Both the position numbers and the translations under genes were made by a program. This document shows positions 12,447 to 22,107 of a stretch of DNA of 64,000 nt, in pieces; position 1 is the first letter of the stretch; every line of letters starts with the position of its first letter. The DNA is from Zea mays (lineage: Eukaryota > Streptophyta > Magnoliopsida > Poales > Poaceae). The stretch is taken from NCBI RefSeq assembly GCF_902167145.1, contig NC_050097.1, positions 43,632,095-43,696,094 on the forward strand, given 5' to 3'. Under the pieces are notes generated by a model. It saw nothing but the letters and a program-made list of their open reading frames with translations, did not search any database and was not told the origin of the DNA.

Positions 12447-13969
12447 TCAATAAATGTGCTTCGATTCTGGCACAGTACTATTGACTGTGCGAGCTTCGGA
12501 CTCTTCTCTGAAGTCTCGTTGGTGTTGAGTATGCTGACTCCCTTCTGGCTGCTGGCCTCGTTGCATTGGTGGTGGAGGTGGAAGCTGTTGCCAAGATGCC
12601 TGAGATTGACTTGCCGAAGCAACAGAAGCTGCAGGGTGGTTACCCACATACTCTGGGATATAAGGCGAGTGGTACGAAGCAGTATGCATGACTTGCTTCA
12701 ACTGGGTCTGTTGGGCTGCAGCTTCTGCTATTTCTTTTTGTTTCTGGATGGTGACATGGCACATCCTGGTGGTGTGGCCCTTGTCCTCACCACAGAATAA
12801 GCAATAAATTTTCCTTGGCTGATCCCCAAATCTTCCTCTGAAGCCCTGGCACCTCTGTCCCTTGGAGCTGGAGGCCGAGGATAACTGTGTTGCTGCCCCG
12901 AAGCCTGGGAAGCTTGGGAGGAATATTGCGGCCTCTGCTGCTGGCTTCCCCTGTCATCATTCTGAGTGGAATGAATCGATCTGACATGTCTAGGATGAAA
13001 CCTCCCTCCGAAGCCCCTGGCTATTTCGGAGAATCTGTAAGCTTCCTCCCTTCTCTGTCGAAAGTCATTGTCAGCGCGGATGTATTCATCCATCTTCTGA
13101 AGCAATTTCTCCAGAGTCTGAGGGGGTTTCCTGGCAAAGTATTGGACTGAAGGTCCCAGCCGAAGCCCCTTAATCATGGCCTCAATGACAATTTCATTGG
13201 GCACTATTGGCGCTTGTGCCCTCAGGCGTAAGAATCTTCGGACATACGCCTGAAGATATTCTTCGTGATCTTGGGTGCACTGGAATAAGGCTTGAGCAGT
13301 GACCGGCTTTGTTTGAAACCCTTGAAAACTGGTGATCAGCATATCCTTCAGCTTCTGCCATGATGTGATTGTTCCTGGCCGAAGAGAGGAGTATCAGGTT
13401 TGTGCAACATTCTTGACAGCCATGACGAAAGACTTCGCCATGACTGCAGTATTGCCACCATAGAAAGGTATTGTTGCTTCGTAGCTCATCAGAAACTGTT
13501 TCGGATCTTAGTGGCCGTCGTACATGGGTAGTTGAGGTGGCTTGTAGGACGGAGGCCAAGGTGTAGCCTGCAGTTCTGCTGACAAAGGAGAAGCATCATC
13601 AAAAGCAAAATTTCCATGATAGAAATTCTCATACCAGTCATCTTCGTTGAAGAAGCCCTCCTGATGAAGCTCTCTGTGCTGGGGCCTTCGGTTCTGCTCA
13701 TCTTGAGTAAGATGGCGAACTTCTTCAGAGGCTTCGTCTATCTGCCTTTGCAGGTCAGCTAGCCTAGCCATCTTTTCCTTCTTCCTTTGCACCTGTTGAT
13801 GGAGCATCTCCATATCTCTGATCTCTTGATCCAATTCGTCCTCCTGAGGCGTTGGACTGGTGGCCTTCCTCTTCTGGCTTCGGGCCTCCCGAAGAGAGAG
13901 GGTTTGCTGGTTGGGGTCCAGCGGTTGCAGAGCTGCAGCCCCTGGTGCTGAAGCTTTCTTTGGCGGCAT
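12447..13969 (-). pseudogene. Grande-like gag, broken
   Basis: This is the gag polyprotein of the nested Tat-lineage element. It starts at ATG 13969, about 60 bp downstream of the primer binding site. The N-terminus is Pro/Gln-rich with a coiled coil (about residues 45-105). The retrotransposon gag domain spans roughly 13480-13050 (YLQAYVRRFLRLR near its middle). A Gln-rich linker follows, then a variant zinc knuckle at about 12815-12770 (CLFCGEDKGHTTRMC, with five residues between the second Cys and the His), and a Gln/Pro-rich tail. It is broken by TAA at 13508-13510, TGA at 13394-13396 and a frameshift near 12855. No pol follows it. Confidence 0.83.
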
Positions 13970-14031
13970 GACGAAGGTCTATGCTTGCCGAAGGTGTTTG
14001 AAACTCAAAAAGTGGAAGTGAGTTCACTGGA

Positions 14032-14043
14032 GGTGGGCGCCAA
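14032..14043 (-). other. Primer binding site of the Grande-like element
   Basis: On the minus strand TTGGCGCCCACC directly follows the end of the 5' LTR. A TGGCGCC core is common in Tat-lineage elements. It fixes the element's orientation. Confidence 0.75.
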
Positions 14044-14726
14044 TGTTGGGGACTTGTTCTCAAATACTAAGAGTTAAGAACAAGGCAACATGAAAAGTGT
14101 TAAATGTTAAAGTTCTTCGTCCTTCGAGACATTATTTCCCTTCGGATATAATGAATTCCGGACGAAGGTTGTGAAGGAAAAACCTTCGTAAACACAATAA
14201 ATGATGAGGAAGATTTCATATATGAAATACGAAAAAATAACATAAACATTATCATCAATTTATTTTTATTTGTATTACCATATCCACAATAACAAATTAT
14301 AGATGTACCTTCGGTTTGAAGGAAAGCAAGGGTACAAGCGTGATGCAAAAAGCGAATGCCAAGTCAGCGTGAACAGTACGGGAGTATTGTTCATCTATTT
14401 ATAGGCAAGGGACGCAGCCCATGTAAAATTACATTCATGCCCTTTATATTTGCTAATAACTCTATAGTAATTCTTCGAGGTCTAATTTGCCTTTTCATCT
14501 TTAAGTCGGTTCCCCTTTTCTACTGTCATGCCGAAGCTTTCCTGCGCACAGCTTCGTGATCACCTTGTCTTTCGTCATAATCATGTTTCGTCTCGCTCAG
14601 GCTTCATCCTGACCATGCTCTATATGCTCATGATCCAAATTCGAAGATACCTGTTCACATATTTCACTTGGAAAACATTGTCAAATCATGTTTTTGAGGA
14701 CCTTCGGAAGCCGAAGGCCCCCAACA
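14044..14726 (-). repeat. Grande-like 5' LTR
   Basis: This is a 683-bp direct repeat of 6177-6859. A minus-strand TATA motif is at 14396-14403. The target duplication ctagg follows at 14727-14731. Confidence 0.93.
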
Positions 14727-14731
14727 CTAGG

Positions 14732-15572
14732 AATTTCTTTTGATGTCTTGCATACATAGCGCATTAATATACCTTTGATCATGTCTCTTTTATATGCTAT
14801 GACTAATGTGTTTTCAAGTGTATTTCAAACCAAGTCATAGATTGAAAGGGAATTTGGAGTCTTCGGTGAAGACAAAGGCTTCCACTCCACTCCATCATTT
14901 ACTCACCCTTCGCCGTCGCTCCGAGCAACTCTTCAACTTTGGTATAATCTTCACTCATATGTCTTTTACCAAAGGGGGAGAAAGTAATTCAAAAGGCTTA
15001 TATTTCACTCAAGTCTCCGTTTTTGGCGATTCATGCCAAAGGGGGAGAAAGTATTAGCCCAAAGCAAAAGGACCGCACCACCACCAATTTTCAAAATTTG
15101 AGTTAAGAAAAGGTTTTAAAATGATTAAATTTTCAAATGATATCTTATTATATTCAAAAAGGGGAAGAAACTAGTATTTTCAAAAATTGGTATCTTAAAA
15201 CCCTCTTGAACACTAAGAGGAGGATTTTATTAAGGGGGAGTTTTGTTTTAGTCGAAGGAAAAGCATTTGAAACAGGGGGAGAAAATTTCAAATCTTGAAA
15301 ATGCTTCTCAAAATCTTATTCATTTACCTTTGACTATTTGCAAAAGGACTTTAAAAAGAATTTACAAAAGAATTTGCAAAAACAAAACATGTGGTGCAAG
15401 CGTGGTCCAAAATGTTAAAAATATAAAGAAACGATCCATGCATATCTTATGAGAATTTAATTGGCTCAATTCTAAGTAACCTTTGCACTTACAATTATGC
15501 AAACTAGTTCAATTATGCACTTCTATACTTGCTTTGGTTTGTGTTGGCATCAATCACCAAAAAGGGGGAGAT
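14732..15572 (+). other. Sirevirus end of pol and 3' region with repeated polypurine tracts
   Basis: The pol stop (TGA 14741-14743) is followed by non-coding, AT-rich sequence with six purine tracts of the type AAAGGGGGAGA: near 14971, 15038, 15156, 15232, 15274 and 15559-15571. The last one abuts the LTR and is the functional polypurine tract by position. Multiple tract copies are a known Sirevirus feature. No env-like reading frame is visible. Confidence 0.8.
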
Positions 15573-16614
15573 TGAAAGGGAATTAGGCTTACACGTTTTT
15601 CCTAATTGATTTTGGTGGTTGAATTGCCCAACACAATTAATTGGACTAACTAGTTTGCTCTAGTCTATAAGCTCTACAGGTGCCAAGGGTTCACAATAAG
15701 CCAATAAAAAGACCAAGAAAGGGTTCAAACAAAGAGAGCAAAAGACAACCCAAAGGCACCCTGGTCTGGCGCACCAGACTGTCCGGTGTGCCACCGGACA
15801 GTGTCCGGTGCACCAGGGCACTCGAAGCTGAACTCGCTACCTTCGGGAAAATCAGAGGGCGCTCCGCTATAATTCACCGGATTGTCCGGTGAGTCACCGG
15901 ACAGTGTCCGGTGCACACCGGACTGTCCGGTGTGCCAGCGGAGCAATGTCTACTTCGCGCGCAACGGTCGTCTGCAACTGCATTCAATGCGCTACAGTGC
16001 GCGCCAGAGTCAGAGCACGCGCAGTTGGCGCACCGGACAGTCTACAGGACCTATCTGGTGCACCACCGGACAGCCCAGAGGCCCCACAAGTCAGAGCTCC
16101 AACGGTCGAACCCCAACGGCTGGCTGACGTGGCTGGTGCACCGGACAGTGTCCGGTGGCGCACCGGACTGTCCGGTACACCATGCGACAGCAGTCTTCCA
16201 ACGGCCATTTTTGGTGGTTGGGGCTATAAATACCCCACCCACTCCACATTCAATGGGATCCAAGTTTCTACACTTCTACACCTTACAAGAGCTATAGCAT
16301 TCAATACAAGACACACCAAAGAGATCAAATCCTCTCCCAACTCCACACAAAGCTCTAGTGATTAGAGAGAGAGAGATTTGTTGTGTTCATTTGAGCTCTT
16401 GCGCTTGGATTGCTTCTTTTCTTTATCATTCTTTTGTGATCAAACTCAATTGTAACCAAGGCAAGAGACACCAATCGTGTGGTGGTCCTTGCGGGGACTT
16501 TGTGTCCCGTTTGATTGAGAAGAGAAGCTCACTCGGTCTAGGTGACCGTTTGAGAGAGGGAAAGGGTTGAAAGAGACCCGGTCTTTGTGACCACCTCAAC
16601 GGGGAGTAGGTTTG
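15573..16614 (+). repeat. Sirevirus 3' LTR, first part
   Basis: It begins TGAAAGGG directly after the polypurine tract. It holds many copies of a CCGGACTGTCCGG / CCGGACAGTGTCCGG palindromic motif (about 15776-16180) and a TATA motif (TATAAATA, 16225-16232). It is interrupted at 16614 by the Huck-like element and continues at 43823. Confidence 0.93.
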
Positions 16615-18240
16615 TGTCGGCGTTTCGAGACCGGGGGGTCCCTAAGCCGACGAGTGAGTGTGCTGCGTGCCCCAGCCCAGATGGGTCGAGCGCGTGGGCG
16701 AGCGCGAAGGGGGGAGAGGCGAGGTGGCCGGAGACGGGCGTGAGAGAGGTGGAGATCCCGCGGCCTTCGTGTTCGTCCCGCGCCCAGGTCGGGTGCGCTT
16801 GCAGTAGGGGGGTTACAAGCGTCCACGCGGGTGAGGGAAGCGAGCGGCCCCAAGAGAGCGCCTGTCCCGTCCTCGGTCCCGCGCGGCCAACCTTCTCTGA
16901 GAAGGCCCTGGTCCTTCCTTTTATAGGCGTAAGGAGAGGATCCAGGTGTACAATGGGGGTGTAGCAGAGTGCTACGTGTCTAGCGGAGGGAGAGCTAGCG
17001 CCCTAAGTACATGCCAATGTGGCAGCCGGAGAGATCTTGGCACCCTGCTGGCGTGATGTCGTGGCTGTCGGAGGAGCAACAGAGCTTGGCGGAAGGACAG
17101 CTGTCGGAGCGGTCGAGTCCTTGCTGACGTCCACTTGCTTCCGTAAGAGAGCTGAGAGCCGCCGTCGTCATAGAGCTTGGGAGGCGCCATCATTGCCTAT
17201 CTGGCGGAGCTGGTTAGATGGGACACCGGTCTTGTTCTCTGCGGCCCGAGTCGGCTCGGGGTAGAGTGATGATGGCGGTCCCTGTTGACGTGGCGGGCCC
17301 GCGCCCGTGGCCGGGCGACGTGGGGGCTCCTCCGAAGCTGGGGTCGAATCTGCCTTCCGTTGCCGAGGCCGAGCCCGAGCCCCTGGGTCGGGCGAGGCGG
17401 AAGTCGTTCGGCAGAGGCCAGGGCGGAGTCCGAGCCCTGGGGTCGGGCGAGGCGGAGTTCGTCGTCTTCCGGGGCCGAGCCCGAGTCCGAGCCCTGGGGT
17501 CGGGCGGAGCGGAGTTCGCCGTCTTCCGGGTCCTAGCCCGAGTCCGAGCCCTAGGGTCGGGCGGAGCGGAGTTCGCCGTCTTCCGGGTCTTAGCCCGAGT
17601 CCGAGCCCTGGGGTCGGGCGGAGCGGAGTTCGTCGTCTTCTGGGGCCGAGCCCGAGTCCGAGCCCTGGGGTCGGGCGGAGCGGAGTTCGCCGTCTTCCGG
17701 GTCTTAGCCCGAGTCCGAGCCCTGGGGTCGGGCGGAGCGGAGTTTCCTATGGCGCCTCTGGCGAGGCCTGACTGCCTGTCAGACTCACTCTGTCGAGTGG
17801 CACTGCAGTCGGAGTGGCGCAGGCGGCGCTGTCCTTCTGTCAGACCGGTCAGTGGAGCAGCGGAGTGACGGCGGTCACTTCGGCTCTGCCGGGGGGCGCG
17901 CGTCAGGATAGAGGTGTCAGGCCACCTTTGCGTTAAATGCTCCTGCAACTCGGTCAGTCGGTGCGGCGATTTAGTCAGGGTTGCTTCTTAGCGGAGCCAA
18001 GGCCTCGGGCGAGCCGGAGATGTGTCCGCCGTAAAAAGGGGGGCCTCGGGCGAGACGGAAGTCCCTCGAGGTCGGCTGCCCGAGTCCGAGGCTAGGCTCG
18101 GGAGAAGCGTGATCGAGTCACTCGTATGGACTGATCCCTGACTTAATCGCACCCATCAGGCCTTTGCAGCTTTATGCTGATGGGGGTTACCAGCTGAGAA
18201 TTAGGCGTCTTGAGGGTACCCCTAATTATGGTCCCCGACA
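16615..18240 (-). repeat. Huck-like 3' LTR
   Basis: This is a direct repeat of 42192-43817 with equal length. The purine-rich minus-strand stretch just inside (18241-18257) is the likely polypurine tract. Confidence 0.94.
17454..17745. repeat. 57-bp tandem repeats inside the Huck-like LTR
   Basis: The motif GGAGTTCG recurs at 17454, 17511, 17568, 17625 and 17682, and a GGAGTTTC variant at 17739. That makes five exact 57-bp steps. The same array is in the other LTR, beginning about 43031. Since 57 is a multiple of three, the array leaves several frames open and creates long spurious reading frames on both strands. Confidence 0.9.
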
Positions 18241-18973
18241 GTAGCCCCCGAGCCTCGAAGGGAGTGTTAGCACTCGCTTGGAGGCTTTCGTCGCACTTTT
18301 TTGCAAGGGGACCAGCCTTTCTCGGTTGCATTTTGTTCCGGTGGGTGCGCGCGAGCGCACCCGCCGGGTGTAGCCCCCGAGGCCTCGGAGGAGTGGTTTC
18401 ACTCCTTCGAGGTCTTAATGCCTTGCGTAACGCTTCGGCTGGTCTGGTCGTTCCCTCATGCGAACTGGCCGTAGCCCGGGTGCACGGTCGGGGCCCAAGC
18501 TCTCGGGCTGGTATGTTGACGCTGTCAACGGTTCGGCCGGAGCCGGGTTTGCGAGAGCAGCCCCCGAGCCTCCGCACAGGGCGAGAGGACGATCAGGGAC
18601 AGACTCGACTTTTTACATACGCCCCTACGTCGCCTTTCCGCAAGGAGGAGGGGGGAGTGCGCCATGTTACCCTCGACGGGCACCGAACATGGTGTCTCCG
18701 GTGAGCTGCAAGCGGGTAATCCGAGTGGACGTCCGTGCCCCGCTCGTTGGGGGTCGGCTAGGGGCCCAGAGGCACGCCCAAAAGTACCTGCGGGTGATCT
18801 GCCGGACCCGGTCCCCTGGCGACGGGGTCCGAGGGCTCGATGCCTCCCTCCGATGGGATTCCGTTACAAGATCGTTCCCGCTGGTCTCGGAAATGTCCTA
18901 GGGTACCTCGGGAGCGCAGCCCGAGCCTCGGTTATGTATCGAACGTACCCCTGGTCATCCCTCGCTCGGCGTC

Positions 18974-19190
18974 TGAGGCGACTGTGAACCCTTCGGGGGC
19001 CAACCTTCGAACCTCTGATCAGTAATGGGCGCGGAGCCCGAGTAGCCTGAGGCGGCCATGGAGCCCTTCGGGGGGCTGGCCTTCGAACTCCTGACCAGTA
19101 GTGGGTGTCGGGCCCACGCGATCTGAGGCGACTGTTGAACCCTTCGGAGGGCCAGCCTTCGAACCTCTTATCAGTAGGGGGGGCTCGGAG
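18974..19190. repeat. Three tandem repeats of about 75 bp
   Basis: Units start at TGAGGCG 18974, 19048 and 19124. Each contains CCCTTCGG.GGGC..CCTTCGAAC and a TGA/TTATCAGTA-like end. They lie in the Huck-like region downstream of pol. Confidence 0.8.
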
Positions 19191-21000
19191 CCCGGTTCCT
19201 TCACAGGGAAGGATCCTTTTCGGGGTATCCCCCTTTCCTGGTCCCTGTTGCAAGAGATGGAGAAAGAGGAAAAAAGAAAAAGGATACGAAATCGAACAAC
19301 GTGGCGTACCTTTTTTGGCGCGGCCATTACGGCGAAGGCGAAGCGTCGCCTGCTTCTCCTGCCAGAGGCGCCGCCTGTCCCGCCGTGGAGTTAATGCGAC
19401 GGGGCGAGTGGTTGGCGGGGCGGCCGTTGCGCGTGCGCGAGCCGTTCGAGGAACGGATCACGGGCGCACCGTCTTCACGCCGTGGGAGGAGGCTCTCTCG
19501 CTGTCCCTGGACGGGACGTGAGCCTGGCTGACGACGTGACTGCTGCTCCCGCCCGCCTGCCACCGTCATTACTGCCGGCCCTCTTTCGGCCGCATTGACC
19601 GTCGCGCCAGGCTGGCGCCGCCGGGTTGTGCGCTGGGTCGCCTCGAGTCGCGGCATAGGCTCCGCAACCGAAGAGGTGCGACGGTGGCACAAGTGGCGGT
19701 GCGGTTGCTTGCATGCAGCAACTGGCGCGCTGGTTGCGTGACGCGTGGGCCTGGGCCTCCAAGCTGGCGTGTCAGAAGTCGGAGAAGCGCGTCCACCAGG
19801 CGTGGTTGCATGCCACCTGCATGGCTGCCCGCCCCTTCGCCCGTTGGTCTGGGCAAAAGTGGGGGGTCGCTTGTAACCGCTGGGCGGTTGTGCGCACCAC
19901 GCGCGGCGGTTTGGCTTCTTCTGCTCTGAGCCGGTCTGCATGACATGCGGGACCCAGCCCCCGAGTCGCAGGGGTGGGCCTTGGAGCGTGTTGGAGAAGA
20001 CTCAGCCCGCGGCGTTTGGGGGCGCACGTAGGGAGAGTTGCCTTTAAAAGGAGGGCGACCCCTTTCGGAAGGCAACCATGTCTTCTTCCTCCCTCATGCG
20101 TCGTGTCTTTCCATCTTCCAAGCCCCCGGATGGGGGGTACCCGCCGTCTCTTCGCCTCCGCGTTGGAGGAACGCAACTCCGTGGGAGTTGGTACCTTTCA
20201 GCCATCGTTCGGCTTCAAGGATTTTCATCACGCAGCCCGGCCGCACCCCTCCACCGGTGGTCACCCGGGATGGCGACCTCCGGCTTGATGGTGGGGGAAA
20301 GCGAGCCGGGCTGCGGCCTCTGCCCCTCCCTCAGCCTCAAGGATTTTCATCACCAAGGCTGGGGAGGGGAGCGTGCCGAGTTGGGGTCGGCCCCTGCGTG
20401 GGCGGTGGCCCGCTCCTTCACTCAGTGATGGGGGGAGGAGCGGGTGTTGCCCGTGGCGCTGGCAGCTGCAGCGTGCCCGGTCTTCAGACGCGAGTGGCTT
20501 CGGAGCCGCTCGCGGCACCGGCGTCCGCCACGGCAGCTGGAAGAGGTTCTTCCGCCGGCGCGATAGCCGGGGCCGGCCACGGGCTGACCTCCAACTCTAC
20601 GGCCTTCTGCCCGTCCTTGCCTCACGAGTTTTGGCATGGGCGGGGGCCTCCCGGCAGCGGCATCCACCCTGAGGTCAGCGTTGCTGCTGTTCGGCCCCCC
20701 GGAGCAGAAGTCGTCGTCGTCGCCGCTGCTGGAGCAGGTGACGGCGCGCCGTTCGTCGGCCTTCCGTTGCTCCGCAGGCCTTCCCTCTCGGAGTGGGGTT
20801 GTTCGTACCTGCGGAGGGGGAACCGGAGTTCCGTTTGTAATGGCACTTCGAATGCCAGTGTTTTTGTTCATTGTGGCTGTCGAGGCCTGAACATGTATGT
20901 AACTTCGGCACGGAGCCGTGTTTTTTCCTCATTTCCGAGCACTAAGTCTCGCCTGTTGATTATCTGAACCGCTTCACCAAGCATGAGTCGCCCCGTGTCA

Positions 21001-21877
21001 AGGTGACGAGTGAGGTATCCGTATCCCGGAGGCGTAGGAGTCCCTCGGCTCGATCGGCCTTGTTGTCTGAGGCTCCTCTAGCTTAGTTAAAGAGACCCCT
21101 CGGCCGCTCTTCGATGAGCCGAGGCCGGGGGTAGCGATATCAGTACGAACAGAGGCAGAGTTGGCTCGAAAATGGGAACCTGGTTGGCCGGAGCCTAGCC
21201 GGGTTGTCCGTCAGCGGAGTCGACGCCGGAGTCGATCAGCCGAGGTCCCGGGTCGGGCTGGCGCCCTTGGAAGATGGTTGGCCGAGGCCCCGGGGGTAAC
21301 CGGCCGAGCCGCCTGCTCGGGCCGGATTCCCGGAGAAGTCCCTGACCGCACCGCCCGAGGCTGGGTCGGACCTCGCTGAAGGCGTCGTCGATGCCGAGGG
21401 TGCTACGACCCCCTTCAGCGTGAAGACCCGGGCCTGCAGGATCAGATTGTCTTGTAGCGTGTGCCTTCTGCGGCCGCTGAGGCCAGAAAACACACCCTCG
21501 CCGCGCTTGTAAAGCTGCGTCTCTTTTCCTCTTATTCCGAGCATCTGGACTTTTTCGTCGGTAACAGGGATGTTTGTGCGGGCGAGAGTTGCTTCTCGCG
21601 GAAGGTGATGAGTGAGGTATCCGTATCCCGGAGGCGTAGGAGTCCCTCGGCTCGGTCGGCCTTGCCGCTTACGCGTACTTTCACCCGTCCATGAGGCCCT
21701 GTCACCGACTCAGTCGAGAAGGCTTGAAAAACCACCTCGGCAGAAGAGCTTCCGAACGTGAAGACTTGTTCGGTCCACGGAGTCGCTTTATCCGAACGCG
21801 AGTTACTTATCGCAGAAGGTGATGAGTGAGGTATCCATATCTCGGAGGCGTAGGAGTCCCTAGCTCGGTCAGCCTTG
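21001..21877. repeat. Three dispersed copies of a 62-bp motif
   Basis: Near-identical copies occur at 21001-21062, 21603-21664 and 21816-21877. All are in the same orientation with the core GTGAGGTATCC.TATC.CGG and the sequence GGCGTAGGAGTCCCT. They are just downstream of the Huck-like integrase. Confidence 0.85.
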
Positions 21878-22107
21878 GCTGCTTACGTGTACTCCGTCGT
21901 TTCCAGGATCCACTTTTCGAAGTAGTCAAAAAGCACGAAAGAAATTCTGCTAACAAGAGATCTTTTTTCGAGGAAAAATTCACGCAGAGGGGGTCTCCCC
22001 CCTTTTAGCCCCCGAGGGAGGGTCGGGCTTTGCCGAGGCGAGGCCGACCCTTCCTTGATGACTAAACTTTGCGTGGGTGCGAGGTATATGAACAACTTGA
22101 AAACATC

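Larger units (their letters stand above)
6177..14726 (-). mobile_element. Ty3/gypsy Tat-lineage element, Grande-like, lacking pol
   Basis: Two 683-bp LTRs (6177-6859 and 14044-14726) begin TGTTGGGG and end CCCCAACA. They are flanked by the 5-bp target duplication ctagg (6172-6176 and 14727-14731). The gag and the primer binding site are on the minus strand, so 14044-14726 is the 5' LTR. The interior holds a broken gag, no recognisable protease, reverse transcriptase, RNase H or integrase, and a large gene in antisense orientation. The family name Grande-like rests on the LTR start and the antisense gene and is an inference; the Tat lineage is more secure. The insertion lies in the last codons of the Sirevirus pol. 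Confidence 0.9.
18241..22107 (-). other. Huck-like region between pol and 3' LTR, with repeats and no confirmed gene
   Basis: This is a 3.9-kb GC-rich stretch after the integrase stop. It contains tandem repeats (18974-19190) and three dispersed 62-bp repeats. A + strand segment has a TATA-like CTTTAAAAGG at 20042-20051 and an ATG at 20078, opening 116 codons. Tat-lineage elements are known to carry extra reading frames here, sometimes antisense, but no open frame resembles a protein I recognise. Confidence 0.6.

Noticed and set aside
17218..17868. 216-codon frame on the + strand (and 244 codons on the minus strand) in the Huck-like LTR
   Set aside because: It is produced by the in-frame 57-bp tandem array in GC-rich LTR DNA and repeated in the other LTR (42795-43445). 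It has no protein-like composition.
20038..20967. 309-codon + strand frame in the Huck-like 3' region
   Set aside because: It is a GC-rich low-complexity translation with no motif, overlapping other open frames on both strands. I kept only the promoter-like motif and the shorter frame as a finding.
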